DNA of 60,153 bases. It comes from an uncultured Bacilli bacterium (GTDB taxonomy: Bacteria > Bacillota_I > Bacilli_A > RF39 > UBA660). This document shows positions 17,859 through 27,600 of the stretch, piece after piece. Made by a program: the position numbers and the translations under genes. The stretch covers positions 1 to 60,153 of the forward strand of contig CANROW010000003.1 of assembly GCA_947632345.1 (NCBI GenBank), written 5' to 3'. Below the pieces are notes generated by a model, which saw only the letters and a program-made list of their open reading frames with translations, did no database searches and was not told the origin of the DNA. Position 1 is the stretch's first letter. Each line of letters begins with the position of its first letter.

Positions 17859-18590
17859 CTACTTTTTCTTGACAAGTGTCTTAGATGAATCGGCTGATTC
17901 AATCTTGAATTGTTCCATCTTGTTTTTAGCATCTTCTATAGCATCTTGTGGTAAAGCAGGTAAAGAATCTTCAAAACATAAGAAACCGGATAAATCGATA
18001 TCTTCCTCACTACCATTATCTTGAACAGGTATTTCTTGGACGGTTTGATTCAAATTGTTCTTTATTCCAAATTGGGCGTTAGCTTGTTTTAACATCTCAA
18101 AACATTTTACTTGGTTATGACGCTTCGCACTCATTAAAGCTGTATCACCATCTTTGCATTGCGCATTGATATCAGCCCCTAATAAAATGCATAGTTCTAA
18201 AATTTTATCATTGCCATGTCTCGCACTAGTCATAGTTGGTGTCGTTCCGTATTTGTTACATTCATTCACATCGCACCCAGCCTTAATACATAGGAGAAAT
18301 AAATCAAAATAATTACGACGAGCACTTTTGAGGAGAAGAAAATCACCTTTTTTAGGGGAACGATAATTCAAATTAGCCCCTTGTTGAATTAAGTATTCTT
18401 GGTGTTTAATCGACATTTTACCACAGTCTTTATATAATCTTTCCCCTAGAAGATCAGCTTCAAATTCATCCACTTCTTCAATACTTTTTTTGAACTCTTC
18501 AATACTTTCTGAATCAATTCCCAATTCCTTTAATTTCTTTAAACGTTCATCGTCAACATTGTTAATGACAATATTTTTCACTTTTATCAC
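17859..18590 (-). CDS. Ankyrin-repeat protein
   Basis: 243 residues. Ankyrin repeats fill about residues 85-190: NYRSPKKGDFLLLKSARRNY, then CDVNECNKYGTTPTMTSARH and ADINAQCKDGDTALMSAKRH, with the consensus D-G-x-T-x-L/M and A..G elements. The N-terminus is helical and acidic (ESIEEFKKSIEEVDEFEADL), and the C-terminus is a Lys-rich tail. Ankyrin repeats mediate protein contacts. Start appears to be the GTG at 18590, but a second GTG three codons later is possible because neither has a clear ribosome binding site. Its 3' end is the source of two fossil copies downstream. Confidence 0.85.
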   Translation of the reverse strand: MIKVKNIVINNVDDERLKKLKELGIDSESIEEFKKSIEEVDEFEADLLGERLYKDCGKMSIKHQEYLIQQGANLNYRSPKKGDFLLLKSARRNYFDLFLLCIKAGCDVNECNKYGTTPTMTSARHGNDKILELCILLGADINAQCKDGDTALMSAKRHNQVKCFEMLKQANAQFGIKNNLNQTVQEIPVQDNGSEEDIDLSGFLCFEDSLPALPQDAIEDAKNKMEQFKIESADSSKTLVKKK

Positions 18591-18598
18591 TCTTCTTT

Positions 18599-19294
18599 CT
18601 ATTTGTGAGCATTAATAATTTTCTTCATTTTTACTCGAGCTTGCTCAAGCAATTCTTGAGGAGATAATTCTTTTGAATAAATAATAGTATCTTTTTCTTC
18701 TTTCCTATCTTCCATTATAATTTTTTTATTCTTTTCATATTCTATAGCTTCTTTTAGAAAATTGGCGGTTTGAAAGTTTTTACTTATAGTAGCATAATCT
18801 AAAGCTGACAAGTAATAAACGTCTCTTTGTTCAAGATGAGCACCTAATAAATACAATAGTTTTACATTATTCAATTCATATGGCAGACGAGCCAAAATTA
18901 TAAGTGGTGAAGGATGATTATCGTCAAACTGATTAAAATCTGCTCCCGCACGAATAATGGACCAAAATAGTTCGTCTAAAAGGCCAACCTTATCAGGATT
19001 CTTTACTTTTTGGGTAGCTATTTTATTTAAGAAACAAAAATAATCAAAATCTGTCCCTTTTCTTACCGCATCAAGCCAATCATAATCATATTCACCATTC
19101 AAATATATATATTTTTCTAATTGTGCAGCTCGTTCATAATATGAATAATCGCCCAAATCAAAGTGCGATTGTTCTTGATGATCCTGGAATATTTTCATAC
19201 TTTCGTCATCAAGTTCATAAGACTTTAAAATTTCATCGCGACGATTATTGAGTTCCTCAACATTTAAATCACTTATATCTATTTTATTTCCCAT
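18599..19294 (-). CDS. Ankyrin-related island protein, copy C
   Basis: About 231 residues from the ATG at 19294, chosen because its start MGNKIDISDLNVEELNNRRD aligns with the sibling at 19324-20028 (MGNRIDISDL). The upstream ATG at 19309 lies inside a fossil gene end. Degenerate ankyrin-like repeats appear around residues 110-185 (IRAGADFNQFDDNHPSPL, LLYLLGAHLEQRDVYYLSAL). The C-terminus ends with QELLEQARVKMKK. About three quarters of residues are shared with the sibling. Eight base pairs separate it from the 17859-18590 gene. Confidence 0.8.
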   Translation of the reverse strand: MGNKIDISDLNVEELNNRRDEILKSYELDDESMKIFQDHQEQSHFDLGDYSYYERAAQLEKYIYLNGEYDYDWLDAVRKGTDFDYFCFLNKIATQKVKNPDKVGLLDELFWSIIRAGADFNQFDDNHPSPLIILARLPYELNNVKLLYLLGAHLEQRDVYYLSALDYATISKNFQTANFLKEAIEYEKNKKIIMEDRKEEKDTIIYSKELSPQELLEQARVKMKKIINAHK

Positions 19295-19302
19295 AATTTT
19301 TT

Positions 19303-19323
19303 TTACCATTCAAGCACTTTCTT
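19303..19323 (-). repeat. Fossil ankyrin gene end between copies B and C
   Basis: Minus strand encodes KKVLEW and a stop directly after the TAG of the gene at 19324-20028. The same KKVLEW-stop is the real C-terminus of the broken ankyrin gene at 20035-20558, so the segment was copied together with the downstream gene. Confidence 0.75.
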
Positions 19324-20028
19324 CTATTTGTGATCATTGACAATTTTCTTCATTTTTACTCGAGCTTGGTCAAGCAATTCTTGAGGAGATAATTCTTTTG
19401 CTGAAATAATCATATCTTTTTCTTCTTCCCTATCTTCCCTTCCAATTTTCTTATTATTTTCATATTCTATAGCTTCTTTTAGAAAATCGGCAGTTTGGAA
19501 GTTATTACTTATAGTAGCATAATCTAAAGCTGACAAGTAATAAGCGTCTCTTTGTTCAAGATGAGCACCTAATAAATACAATAATTTTACATTATTCAAT
19601 TCGTGTGGCAAGCGGGCCAAAAGCATAAGTGGTGAAGTAGAATTCTCGTCACAACGATTTAAATCTGCTCCAGCACGAATAATGGACCAAAAGAGTTCAT
19701 CTAAGAGACCAAATTTATCAGGATTCTCCACTTTTTTCGCAGCTATTTTATTTAAGAGACAAAAATAATCAAAACCTGTCCCTTTCCTTACGGCATCAAG
19801 CCAATCATAATCATATTCACCATTTGAAGAGATATATTCTCTTAATTTTACAGCCCGTTCATAATCTAAATAACTTTCCAAATAATTGCCCGAATCGTCT
19901 GATATGTCTTGATGATCCTGGAATATTTTCATACTTTCGTCATCAAGTTCATAAGACTTTAAAATTTCATCGCGACGATTATTAAGTTTCTCAACATTTA
20001 AATCACTTATATCTATTCTATTTCCCAT
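19324..20028 (-). CDS. Ankyrin-related island protein, copy B
   Basis: 234 residues; near-duplicate of copy C, sharing the N-terminal block (ISDLNV, NNRRDEILKSYELDDESMKI), the central NGEYDYDWLDAVRKGT and the ankyrin-like IRAGADLNRCDENSTSPLML and LLGAHLEQRDAYYLSALDYA. Differences concentrate between residues 35 and 60 and in the charged linker near residue 200. No membrane or secretion signal. Spaced 6 bp from the broken gene upstream, with GGTGA as a weak ribosome binding site overlapping that gene's end. Confidence 0.82.
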   Translation of the reverse strand: MGNRIDISDLNVEKLNNRRDEILKSYELDDESMKIFQDHQDISDDSGNYLESYLDYERAVKLREYISSNGEYDYDWLDAVRKGTGFDYFCLLNKIAAKKVENPDKFGLLDELFWSIIRAGADLNRCDENSTSPLMLLARLPHELNNVKLLYLLGAHLEQRDAYYLSALDYATISNNFQTADFLKEAIEYENNKKIGREDREEEKDMIISAKELSPQELLDQARVKMKKIVNDHK

Positions 20029-20034
20029 AATTTT

Positions 20035-20558
20035 TCACCATTCAAGCACTTTCTTCATCTTTTTTTTAGCCATTTCCAAAGCATCAGCTGACGTCATATT
20101 CTGTTCATAGTCCATAGCTTCTTTCAAAAATTCTCTATCTTCAGTTTTTACAGCATAATCAATTGCTCTTTTTTCGTCTTTATCAACGGCAAAAAGATCA
20201 GCTCCTAATAGATATAACAATCTTATTTCATCACCCCAATTTGTTTTACGGCATACATAAGAGCAGTTTTTCCTTCACTATCACAAGCATTTATATCTGC
20301 TCCAACGCGAATTGAAGGAATGAAAAGAGCAAACAAAGCCAAATTACGAATACTTGGCTCATATGGTAACCATGGAGACTCCTTCGTCACATAATCAAAT
20401 AATTGTTGCGTTGAAATATTAATTCTTTCATCAGTAGGTGGGAAAAGACGTCCATACTTTTTTAGACTTCGATTATCCAATTGATAATAGTGCAAAATTT
20501 CCTGTCGGTTAGCGTTTAACTCCTCAACACTCATATCCATTATATTTAGATTTGCCAC
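20035..20558 (-). pseudogene. Ankyrin-related island gene, copy A, frameshifted
   Basis: Two reading frames together match the siblings. Residues 1-111 run from a GTG at 20558 (preceded by AAGGAGG) through VGADINACDSEGKTALMYAV and stop at 20223. The other frame then continues GDEIRLLYLLGADLFAVDKD to KKVLEW and stop at 20035. The break falls at a GGGG run at about 20233-20236; one extra G restores an intact protein of about 174 residues. It could be a true pseudogene, slippage-controlled expression or an assembly error. The shorter siblings lack nothing comparable, so this copy is otherwise intact. Confidence 0.8.
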
Positions 20559-20573
20559 AACTAGATTACCTCC

Positions 20574-22355
20574 TTAACTTTCATAGTGTTTTGTTTTCTG
20601 TTTTCCCTTATCCATAATTCGTTTAGCGGCTTCCCTAACTTTATCCAAATCCGTACACTGAATATTGGATACTGTTTCCAAAACATCACAACTATCGTTA
20701 CCATAAATTACAACACTATAAACATCGGAATCGACACTATCACAATCAATTTTATTTTGATCGTTCGCCAAAGATAATTGATCATCATTATAAACTAGCC
20801 AGTTAATAGAATAAGAGTACGTCTTCTTTCCCTTACCTACTTGATCATAAACTTGTCCCATAAAGGAGATAAAATTTTTGATATCCACTAAATAAGTAGA
20901 AGGCATTACTACTTGTGATGACATAAAGCGATAACGCGATTTTCCATCATTATCTATATCATTAATAACTATTAATTTCAAATCGTCATCATCTTTTAAT
21001 AAAACGCCATTTTCATAAATCTTTACATCTAAATCAGCGGCATATTTTATTAAATTATTAATTAACGCATCATGTGGTAAATCAGAAAAATATATTTCCC
21101 CCATATCAGTCCATTCACTATTAGCGGAACCAAAAATATCGTATCCCCGTTTGACATAGCAGGTTTCATCACCAAAGTTTCTAACGAGATTTGGTATTGA
21201 TGGTGTTAGAACTAACTGACCATTTTGTAATTTGATTTTTTTAATTTCTTCATCTATTTCAGCTTTTTTCTTCTTTTCCATTTCTTCAAATGTCTTGGTA
21301 TATTCAGTAATTAAATCTTCCATCATTTGGGTTTTATCTTTTAATTCGTTATATTGGTCAACAAATATGGATTCAGCCATTATTTGTTTTAAATCCATAG
21401 TAGTATCAATTTGTGTATCAGATTGCATTTCCTCAATCAATTTCTTTAAACCTTTATCTTTAGATTTTTTGATGCTGGATTCAAAGCTCTTAACATCATC
21501 TTCGATTTTTAACATATCTTCAATAATGTTGGTATAGACGTCCTTTTTACAAAATCCTCCCATCTGAATTAAAAGATAGGCATCCATAATAGCTTGTTTA
21601 CACTCGGAACAAGAAGGGAGTTTGGTATACAAGTCACGATGATCATATATTTCTTGATAGATTAAAGTAACTAAATTTAATAACCCGCCATCGAGATTAT
21701 TATCATCAGTAAATTTTTGAAGAATAGAAAACATTCGACTAGGTTCCATATAGTCAAGTCTAATAATTTTATTTCTTCGCATCATCGGTTCTGACAAATC
21801 TACCCGCATATCATTTTTACATAAAAACACTTGAAGTTTACCAAAATTTTCAGGATTTATTTTGACATCACCATGTTGAATAGTGTTAACTATTCCTTCT
21901 TGTAAAAAGTTATTGAAAAAAGTATCTGTTGAATCACGAGCTTTATCGTACTCATCCATTTTTACGATGACGTAATGCCCCTGATTAACTATATTAATGG
22001 CTTTTAAAATCGTTCCTGGAAGTCTTATCTTCGATGTGTCATTCTCAAACGTTGCGACGACGTCAACATCTTCATATAAATCGCTCTTACCTGTTTCGGC
22101 ATCCAATTGATAGTTTATGAAATCAATTTTTTCGCCGAGCAATTCAGAAGCTACTTTGGTATATGCTTCAACAAAACTTGTTTTTCCGGCACCACTAGGT
22201 CCATCTAAACAAAGCGAAAATACTTCTTGTCCAAATGACTGTTTATTTAGTAAATAATACAAACCTAAATAGGCTTTCGACAATATATAATCTTCCAAAA
22301 AGTAATTGTTTTTTTCAAATAATTTTTTTAGTTCTTCTTTTGTAATCTTCATCAT
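20574..22355 (-). CDS. MoxR-type AAA+ ATPase
   Basis: 593 residues. N-terminal AAA+ module: Walker A GPSGAGKTS (52-60), Walker B VIVKMDEYDKA with D134-E135, sensor 1 Asn181, and the MoxR-type EPMMRR with Arg193-Arg194 as candidate arginine finger. Residues 265-390 are a charged helical/coiled-coil region (Lys/Glu-rich). The C-terminal 200 residues are mixed alpha/beta and unrecognised. MoxR ATPases remodel partner complexes through a VWA protein, and here the VWA gene is directly upstream (3-bp gap), so the two very likely act together. Ribosome binding site GGAG nine bases before the ATG. Likely cytosolic. Confidence 0.9.
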   Translation of the reverse strand: MMKITKEELKKLFEKNNYFLEDYILSKAYLGLYYLLNKQSFGQEVFSLCLDGPSGAGKTSFVEAYTKVASELLGEKIDFINYQLDAETGKSDLYEDVDVVATFENDTSKIRLPGTILKAINIVNQGHYVIVKMDEYDKARDSTDTFFNNFLQEGIVNTIQHGDVKINPENFGKLQVFLCKNDMRVDLSEPMMRRNKIIRLDYMEPSRMFSILQKFTDDNNLDGGLLNLVTLIYQEIYDHRDLYTKLPSCSECKQAIMDAYLLIQMGGFCKKDVYTNIIEDMLKIEDDVKSFESSIKKSKDKGLKKLIEEMQSDTQIDTTMDLKQIMAESIFVDQYNELKDKTQMMEDLITEYTKTFEEMEKKKKAEIDEEIKKIKLQNGQLVLTPSIPNLVRNFGDETCYVKRGYDIFGSANSEWTDMGEIYFSDLPHDALINNLIKYAADLDVKIYENGVLLKDDDDLKLIVINDIDNDGKSRYRFMSSQVVMPSTYLVDIKNFISFMGQVYDQVGKGKKTYSYSINWLVYNDDQLSLANDQNKIDCDSVDSDVYSVVIYGNDSCDVLETVSNIQCTDLDKVREAAKRIMDKGKQKTKHYES

Positions 22356-22358
22356 TTA

Positions 22359-24485
22359 CTACATCTCCTTTACTTTAACTTTATTACCATTATCGACATA
22401 ACACAAAGTCTCAAATCTCTTTTCATTTACTTTGATTAGTCCATCTAATATATCATTAGCGTTGTGAACAGGATAAATAAATCCATTAAAATTATCAAGA
22501 TCATATCGACCATAGCTATGTTCAAAACAGAACCAATAAACTTGCGTTTTTTTGGAGAGATTAATCACTTCATAGCGAGGATCAAAATCGGAAAAGACAA
22601 CACACTTTTCAGCTTTTTTATCAATTAAATAATTATCAATATTGCGATTAATAAGTTTATATTTGATATGACAAATATCTGATCTTTGAAGAAAAGAATC
22701 TACAGTTTGACTAAAACCAGCACTTTGTAAAAGAAGAGCCAAATCTTTAACTTCGATATTCTTATCCGCACTTTCAAATTGTACATTTACGCGTTCATTA
22801 AATCCCACTAATACCTTGACATCTTTTTTCAACAATTCAATAGCAATGGTCGCCAATAAATTACTATAATTACTCATGCTTCCTGACATATCAAAATAGA
22901 AGGATAATGGCACATTTTCATTTTTTCCATCAGCATAATCATAGCCATATTTATCATTTAATACTTTGGTCAATTGATGAGTTTTAGAGTGAACGATGAC
23001 ATCTTTAATATTCCATTTGTAAAAGCCAGCGCTCTTTTCTAAAGAATTGGTTCGATGATTTAAATCGCTATTTCGCTTACAAAATCTTTGATTTAAAAAT
23101 TTACTGATCAAAGTCCGAAAAATACTTTCAGGTAATTCGGTATTACTATTTGCATCAATAGAATAACCAGGACCTCGTTCACGATTTTCAAAAGAAGGCA
23201 ACTCACCTAAACGATCAAAAAATTCATTGCGCGGTTGATTAGTAGTATACTGTTGTTCTTCTGATGGTTCAAATGGTTCTTTCTCCGGTTGTAGATTTTC
23301 ACGTTGCGGATCACTTTTTTGTTCTGGAGACGCCTCTTTGTCACTCTTCTCACTACTTTCCTGTGGCTTTGGATCACTATCAGGAACTTTGTCCATCTCC
23401 GTAGAATCTTGCGGACTCATCTCTTCTGATGAGATAGTTGAATCAACATTCTCATCTGGTGATGTGCTTTGTTCATCATCTTTAGATTTTGATGAATCAG
23501 CATCACTTTCTTTTTCGTTTGAAGTATCTTTTTCTTCTAAATCAGTACTTTCAGAATTCTTATCCTTTTTCTTTGAAAAAGATGAATTATTATCTGATGT
23601 TGATTTCGAAGAAGTAGTATCATCAACATCTTGAGCTTCTGTCTGCTCACCATTACTACTATCTAACTCTCTATCTAAATCTGTTTTATCAGATTCATCC
23701 ATTTCTATTGTTTCGCCTTCTTCCGACAAATTCAATTCATTGTCACTTGTTGATGAAGCATCAGATTCTTCTAATTCATCAGCATTCATTTGACTACCAC
23801 CATCACCATTGGAATTATCTGATTCGCCATCATCACCAGTAGCGTCATCATCCGGCAAATCACCATCTAGCGGTAAAGAAGAAGATGGTAATTGTTGTTG
23901 AAAAAAGGATTCACTTTCAACATTGGCATCACTTTCCCCTTCTAAATTTTGATTATCATCAATTTCTTCCTCACTCACCATTGCGACAGTAATGTCGGTT
24001 TGATCACCACCACTACTTTCTGAATCTTCTGGCGGATTGGATTGTTCACTTTCTTCTAGTGCTGGGGATGAAGATGGTGAAGAATTTGGTTTTTGATTGC
24101 TTCCACCTAGTTGGTTTGTATTAAACTCAGACTCTTCTTCACCTTTTTCATTAGAAGATTGATTTTCACCCTTACTTTGATTGTCTTCTAAACTATCACT
24201 AGATTTTTGTTGGCCTTGTGAGCCTTCTAAATTATCACTTGGTTCTTGTTGGTCTTGAGAACCTGCACCATCTTTTTGAGATTCATTTTCACTAGTTGAA
24301 GAATCCTTTTCTTTTTGTGGTTGATTGGCTTTTTCAATTTCATTCCTATCATCATCCCCTGCCGATGATTGGTCACTATCATCAACTTGAGGACTTTGCG
24401 ATTGCTCAGAATTATCTTTTTTTGAATCTTCACCATTATCGCTTTCTAACATATCTTTGATAAACTTCCAAAATTTCACAAACAT
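22359..24485 (-). CDS. VWA-domain protein with long acidic low-complexity linker
   Basis: About 708 residues. A short N-terminal helix (FVKFWKFIKDML) is followed by about 400 residues made almost only of Ser, Asp, Glu, Gln, Asn and Lys. A linker leads to a C-terminal VWA domain (about 490-700) with a MIDAS DMSGSMS motif and VVFSDFDPRYEV. MIDAS sites bind a metal and ligand; VWA partners of MoxR ATPases act as substrate adaptors. Start choice: the frame opens at a TTG (24536), but that region is the promoter; ATG 24485 or GTG 24479 follow the GGGGG ribosome binding site (GTG has the better six-base spacing). Head of the island operon. Confidence 0.88.
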   Translation of the reverse strand: MFVKFWKFIKDMLESDNGEDSKKDNSEQSQSPQVDDSDQSSAGDDDRNEIEKANQPQKEKDSSTSENESQKDGAGSQDQQEPSDNLEGSQGQQKSSDSLEDNQSKGENQSSNEKGEEESEFNTNQLGGSNQKPNSSPSSSPALEESEQSNPPEDSESSGGDQTDITVAMVSEEEIDDNQNLEGESDANVESESFFQQQLPSSSLPLDGDLPDDDATGDDGESDNSNGDGGSQMNADELEESDASSTSDNELNLSEEGETIEMDESDKTDLDRELDSSNGEQTEAQDVDDTTSSKSTSDNNSSFSKKKDKNSESTDLEEKDTSNEKESDADSSKSKDDEQSTSPDENVDSTISSEEMSPQDSTEMDKVPDSDPKPQESSEKSDKEASPEQKSDPQRENLQPEKEPFEPSEEQQYTTNQPRNEFFDRLGELPSFENRERGPGYSIDANSNTELPESIFRTLISKFLNQRFCKRNSDLNHRTNSLEKSAGFYKWNIKDVIVHSKTHQLTKVLNDKYGYDYADGKNENVPLSFYFDMSGSMSNYSNLLATIAIELLKKDVKVLVGFNERVNVQFESADKNIEVKDLALLLQSAGFSQTVDSFLQRSDICHIKYKLINRNIDNYLIDKKAEKCVVFSDFDPRYEVINLSKKTQVYWFCFEHSYGRYDLDNFNGFIYPVHNANDILDGLIKVNEKRFETLCYVDNGNKVKVKEM

Positions 24486-24504
24486 CCCCCACTTATGGCT
24501 TTTT

Positions 24505-24533
24505 ATTATATTTTCTTCAAGCAATTTAGTCAA
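24505..24533 (-). promoter_or_regulatory. Promoter of VWA-MoxR-ankyrin operon
   Basis: Minus-strand TTGACT, 17-bp spacer, TATAAT. Predicted transcription start is only about 13-15 nt upstream of the ATG, so the leader is very short. Confidence 0.75.
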
Positions 24534-24550
24534 CAATTTTTACCGGTTTT

Positions 24551-24566
24551 CCTTGAATTTTCAAGG
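24551..24566. promoter_or_regulatory. Palindromic operator candidate in divergent promoter
   Basis: CCTTGAATTTTCAAGG: perfect 7-bp arms (CCTTGAA/TTCAAGG) around a 2-bp centre. It covers the -35 box of the plus-strand promoter and lies about 18 bp upstream of the -35 of the minus-strand promoter. That is a good place for one regulator to act on both. Confidence 0.55.
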
Positions 24567-24581
24567 CAAACAGATTATAAT
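24553..24581 (+). promoter_or_regulatory. Promoter of LRR gene pair
   Basis: TTGAAT, 17-bp spacer, TATAAT, followed by GGGGG six bases before the ATG at 24611. Confidence 0.75.
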
Positions 24582-24610
24582 ATAGAGCTAATTAAAAAAG
24601 GGGGAATATT

Positions 24611-27600
24611 ATGAAAGTCATAGATGGCATATTACAAGAAGTTTGTAATGAAGATTTAAATGATGGACACTTTGACATCCCCAATGGGATCGTTAAGATT
24701 CGTCAAAGTGCTTTTAGTAATTGTTCAAAGTTAAAATCGGTATTTTTTCCACAATCTGTCATTGAAATTGGCAATCGAGCTTTCAAAAATTGTCGTGCTT
24801 TAGAAACTGTCATTATGAGTCCTAATGTTAGAAAAATTGGTCGCCAAGCGTTTTGTAATTGCTTTAATCTGTCAAAACTTGATTTGCCTTCTAACCTCGA
24901 AGAATTGCATGATGAAGCTTTTAAGAATTGTCAAAGCATCAAAAAAATTAACATTCCTCCCCTTTTAACCAAACTTCCTAATAACGCTTTTTTAAATATG
25001 CGTTCTTTAGAAGATATTACTGTATCTCCCGACAATAAAGCTTTTTCAACATTTGAACATAAAATTCTCATTGACAATCACCTTCAAGCGTTAATCTTGT
25101 ATGCAGCAGGTTGTCCAGACAAAACATTTTCTTTAAAGGACTATTGTGTTAGCAACGATAATGGTTCAGAATCAGAAATTATAAATTATATGACTTCCGT
25201 TATAAGTTTTATAACTTCAATAGGAAGTTATGCTTTTGCTGGAGCTAAAAATCTTGAAGAATTGACTATATGTTCTTGTACTGATCAAATTAGTGCAAAT
25301 GCTTTTAAGGATTGCGACAATTTAAAAACTCTCAATGTTGAAGGGATTCCTTTTTCTAGCTCACAATTTCTCTTTATTAATTTAGAAAATAGAGCTAATG
25401 CCAAAGAACTAGATATACCACCATTTCCTTTTGAGACAATCAATTTTAAAGGGGATTTTGTTAGAATTGGCTTTGAAGCATATTCCTTTTTGCCAGTTAA
25501 TGGTTATCAATCAAGTTTTAGAAATGTAAAAAACGTAACATTGCCTACAAATGGTAGTTACCTAATCGACCGTCAAGCTTTTTCCAATTCTTGTCCAAAT
25601 TTAGAAAAAGTCTTCATCCCAGCAGCTGTCTCACGAATAATAGATAATGCTTTTCCAAGCACAACCGAATTAATATTTGAAAATGGTTTACATTTTAAGA
25701 ATTTACATAATATGGAACGTGATGTAGATTTTCTTGGCGAATACGAACTATACGCTTTAAATGATGAAGATGGGACATACTTCATAAAACATGGCGATAA
25801 CGTCATGACAATTACCAAAAAACAAATTCAAAACATATGTTCCCATCCCAAAGAAATTTTATCAAATCCCATCTTATTTATAACCTATATGAATGATTTA
25901 CTGGAACATGACTTAGTCATCAAACCACTACTAAATGGCATCTTGATGACGAGTATGGGTGAAAAAACAAAAAGAATTTTATTTGCCAACTTAAAAAAAG
26001 ATGACGCTTTCTTTATCAACGTCTTAGAAAACAGCAAATTGTTAGACGAATTGGACGAAGATACCAAAGACCTATTATCGTGGGACAATCACTTCAATAA
26101 AGTAATCGACTATATCAATGTTTTACGAAAATATAACATAACTGATCCCATCTTACACCATAAAATTCTCATGAATAAATATCCGGTTGAAAAATTGGAA
26201 CAATTAATTAAATTGGATCTACCACTACTCGAAAAAATATTAACGGAAAGTCATTTTTTTGATAGTGATCTTTCTAATATGCCTAAACCAGTTCTCACTT
26301 TGACAAATGCTATTTTAGCTAATGATAATTTGACGACTTTTTTCAATCTAATCAAAAAGTATGACATAAAAGATAAGTATCTCTATAACAAACACTTTAT
26401 AGGTATAGCTGATAATCCCCTCTTTGCCCAAATGCTCAAAGTATATGACGCCAATACGAAAAGAGTTTTAAAAATGAGTCAAGCAATTAATGATCATTCA
26501 ACTGATTTAGAAAATTTAGCTAATTTACTCATCCTTATGAAAATAACGGGGGCTTTAGAAGAAGATGCAATTACCAGGCAAAGAGCTAGTACTTTTATTT
26601 GTGAAAAAATTTTTGATGAGTATTTGCCAACAGGTGAAAAAAATGCGCATTGCATAGTCGGTGACGATCTCCATCGCATCTTTAATTTTAAAGATGTTTG
26701 TAATGAATTTGATGAAGGATATGCGAAATTCTTCCTCGAAAATTATGCCCAATTATATGAAGAAGAGAAAAATAGATCAGGATTTATTGAAAGAACCTAT
26801 GCTAACTTTAAAATACTTTGTAAAACTAATACTTCTCATAAAGGTGAACAAAGACCATTAAAAGTGACAATTGATAAATGTCGCAATTACTTTAATGAGA
26901 TAAAATTTGATGGTGTCACTGAGGATTTAATAGAATTAGCCGCAAAACTTGGTAAATGGTTTGATAAAAATGAAGATTTTATCAAAGCTAAAGGAGTTTA
27001 TTATGAATCCTTTGAAGCTCCAAGGAATATCTTTACCTCTAGCTATATAGATGATGTTGGTAAAGTTATTTATGACAATTCCCCAACTAATGATTTGCGT
27101 GAAGAGATAAGTCCGGACTTTTCTTATGAGTGGCTTCCAAAGCAAGATGCTGACAACTTAATTTTGGGAAAATATTGTAATTGTTGTGCTCACGTGGCAG
27201 GAGCTGGTTCTGGTATTATGCGAGCTAGTATGATCAGTCCGGATTGTCAAAACTTAATCATTCGTGATGGCCACGGTCAAATCGTTGCGAAAGCTACTAT
27301 TGCTGTTAATCGTGAACAAGGTTATGCCGTCTTTAACACGATAGAATCATCCCTAAGTGTTCGTTATAGTAGTATTTTAACCAAAATAACCAAGGCCTTT
27401 TTACGAGGAACGAAAGCTTTCTTTGATTCTTATAACACAAATAATCCTGACCAACCATTAAAAGAAATAACTGTTGGCAGTAAGAGAAACACCATTTTTG
27501 ATTTTCTCGATGATGAAAAATATCCAACCGTTCCAGTTCATCAGTCTTTGAAATATGGCGATTATGCCATTACAAACTTCGGTTATGATGGTGATTGGTC

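Noticed and set aside
20035..20220. Separate 61-residue gene
   Set aside because: It starts at a TTG without ribosome binding site and is the out-of-frame continuation of the gene ending at 20223.
23338..23634. 98-residue plus-strand frame opposite the VWA linker
   Set aside because: It is the antisense of an acidic repeat-rich stretch and has no ribosome binding site.
22359..24536. Longer VWA protein from the TTG at 24536
   Set aside because: The first 17 codons overlap the TTGACT-TATAAT promoter and have no ribosome binding site; the real start is at 24485 or 24479.
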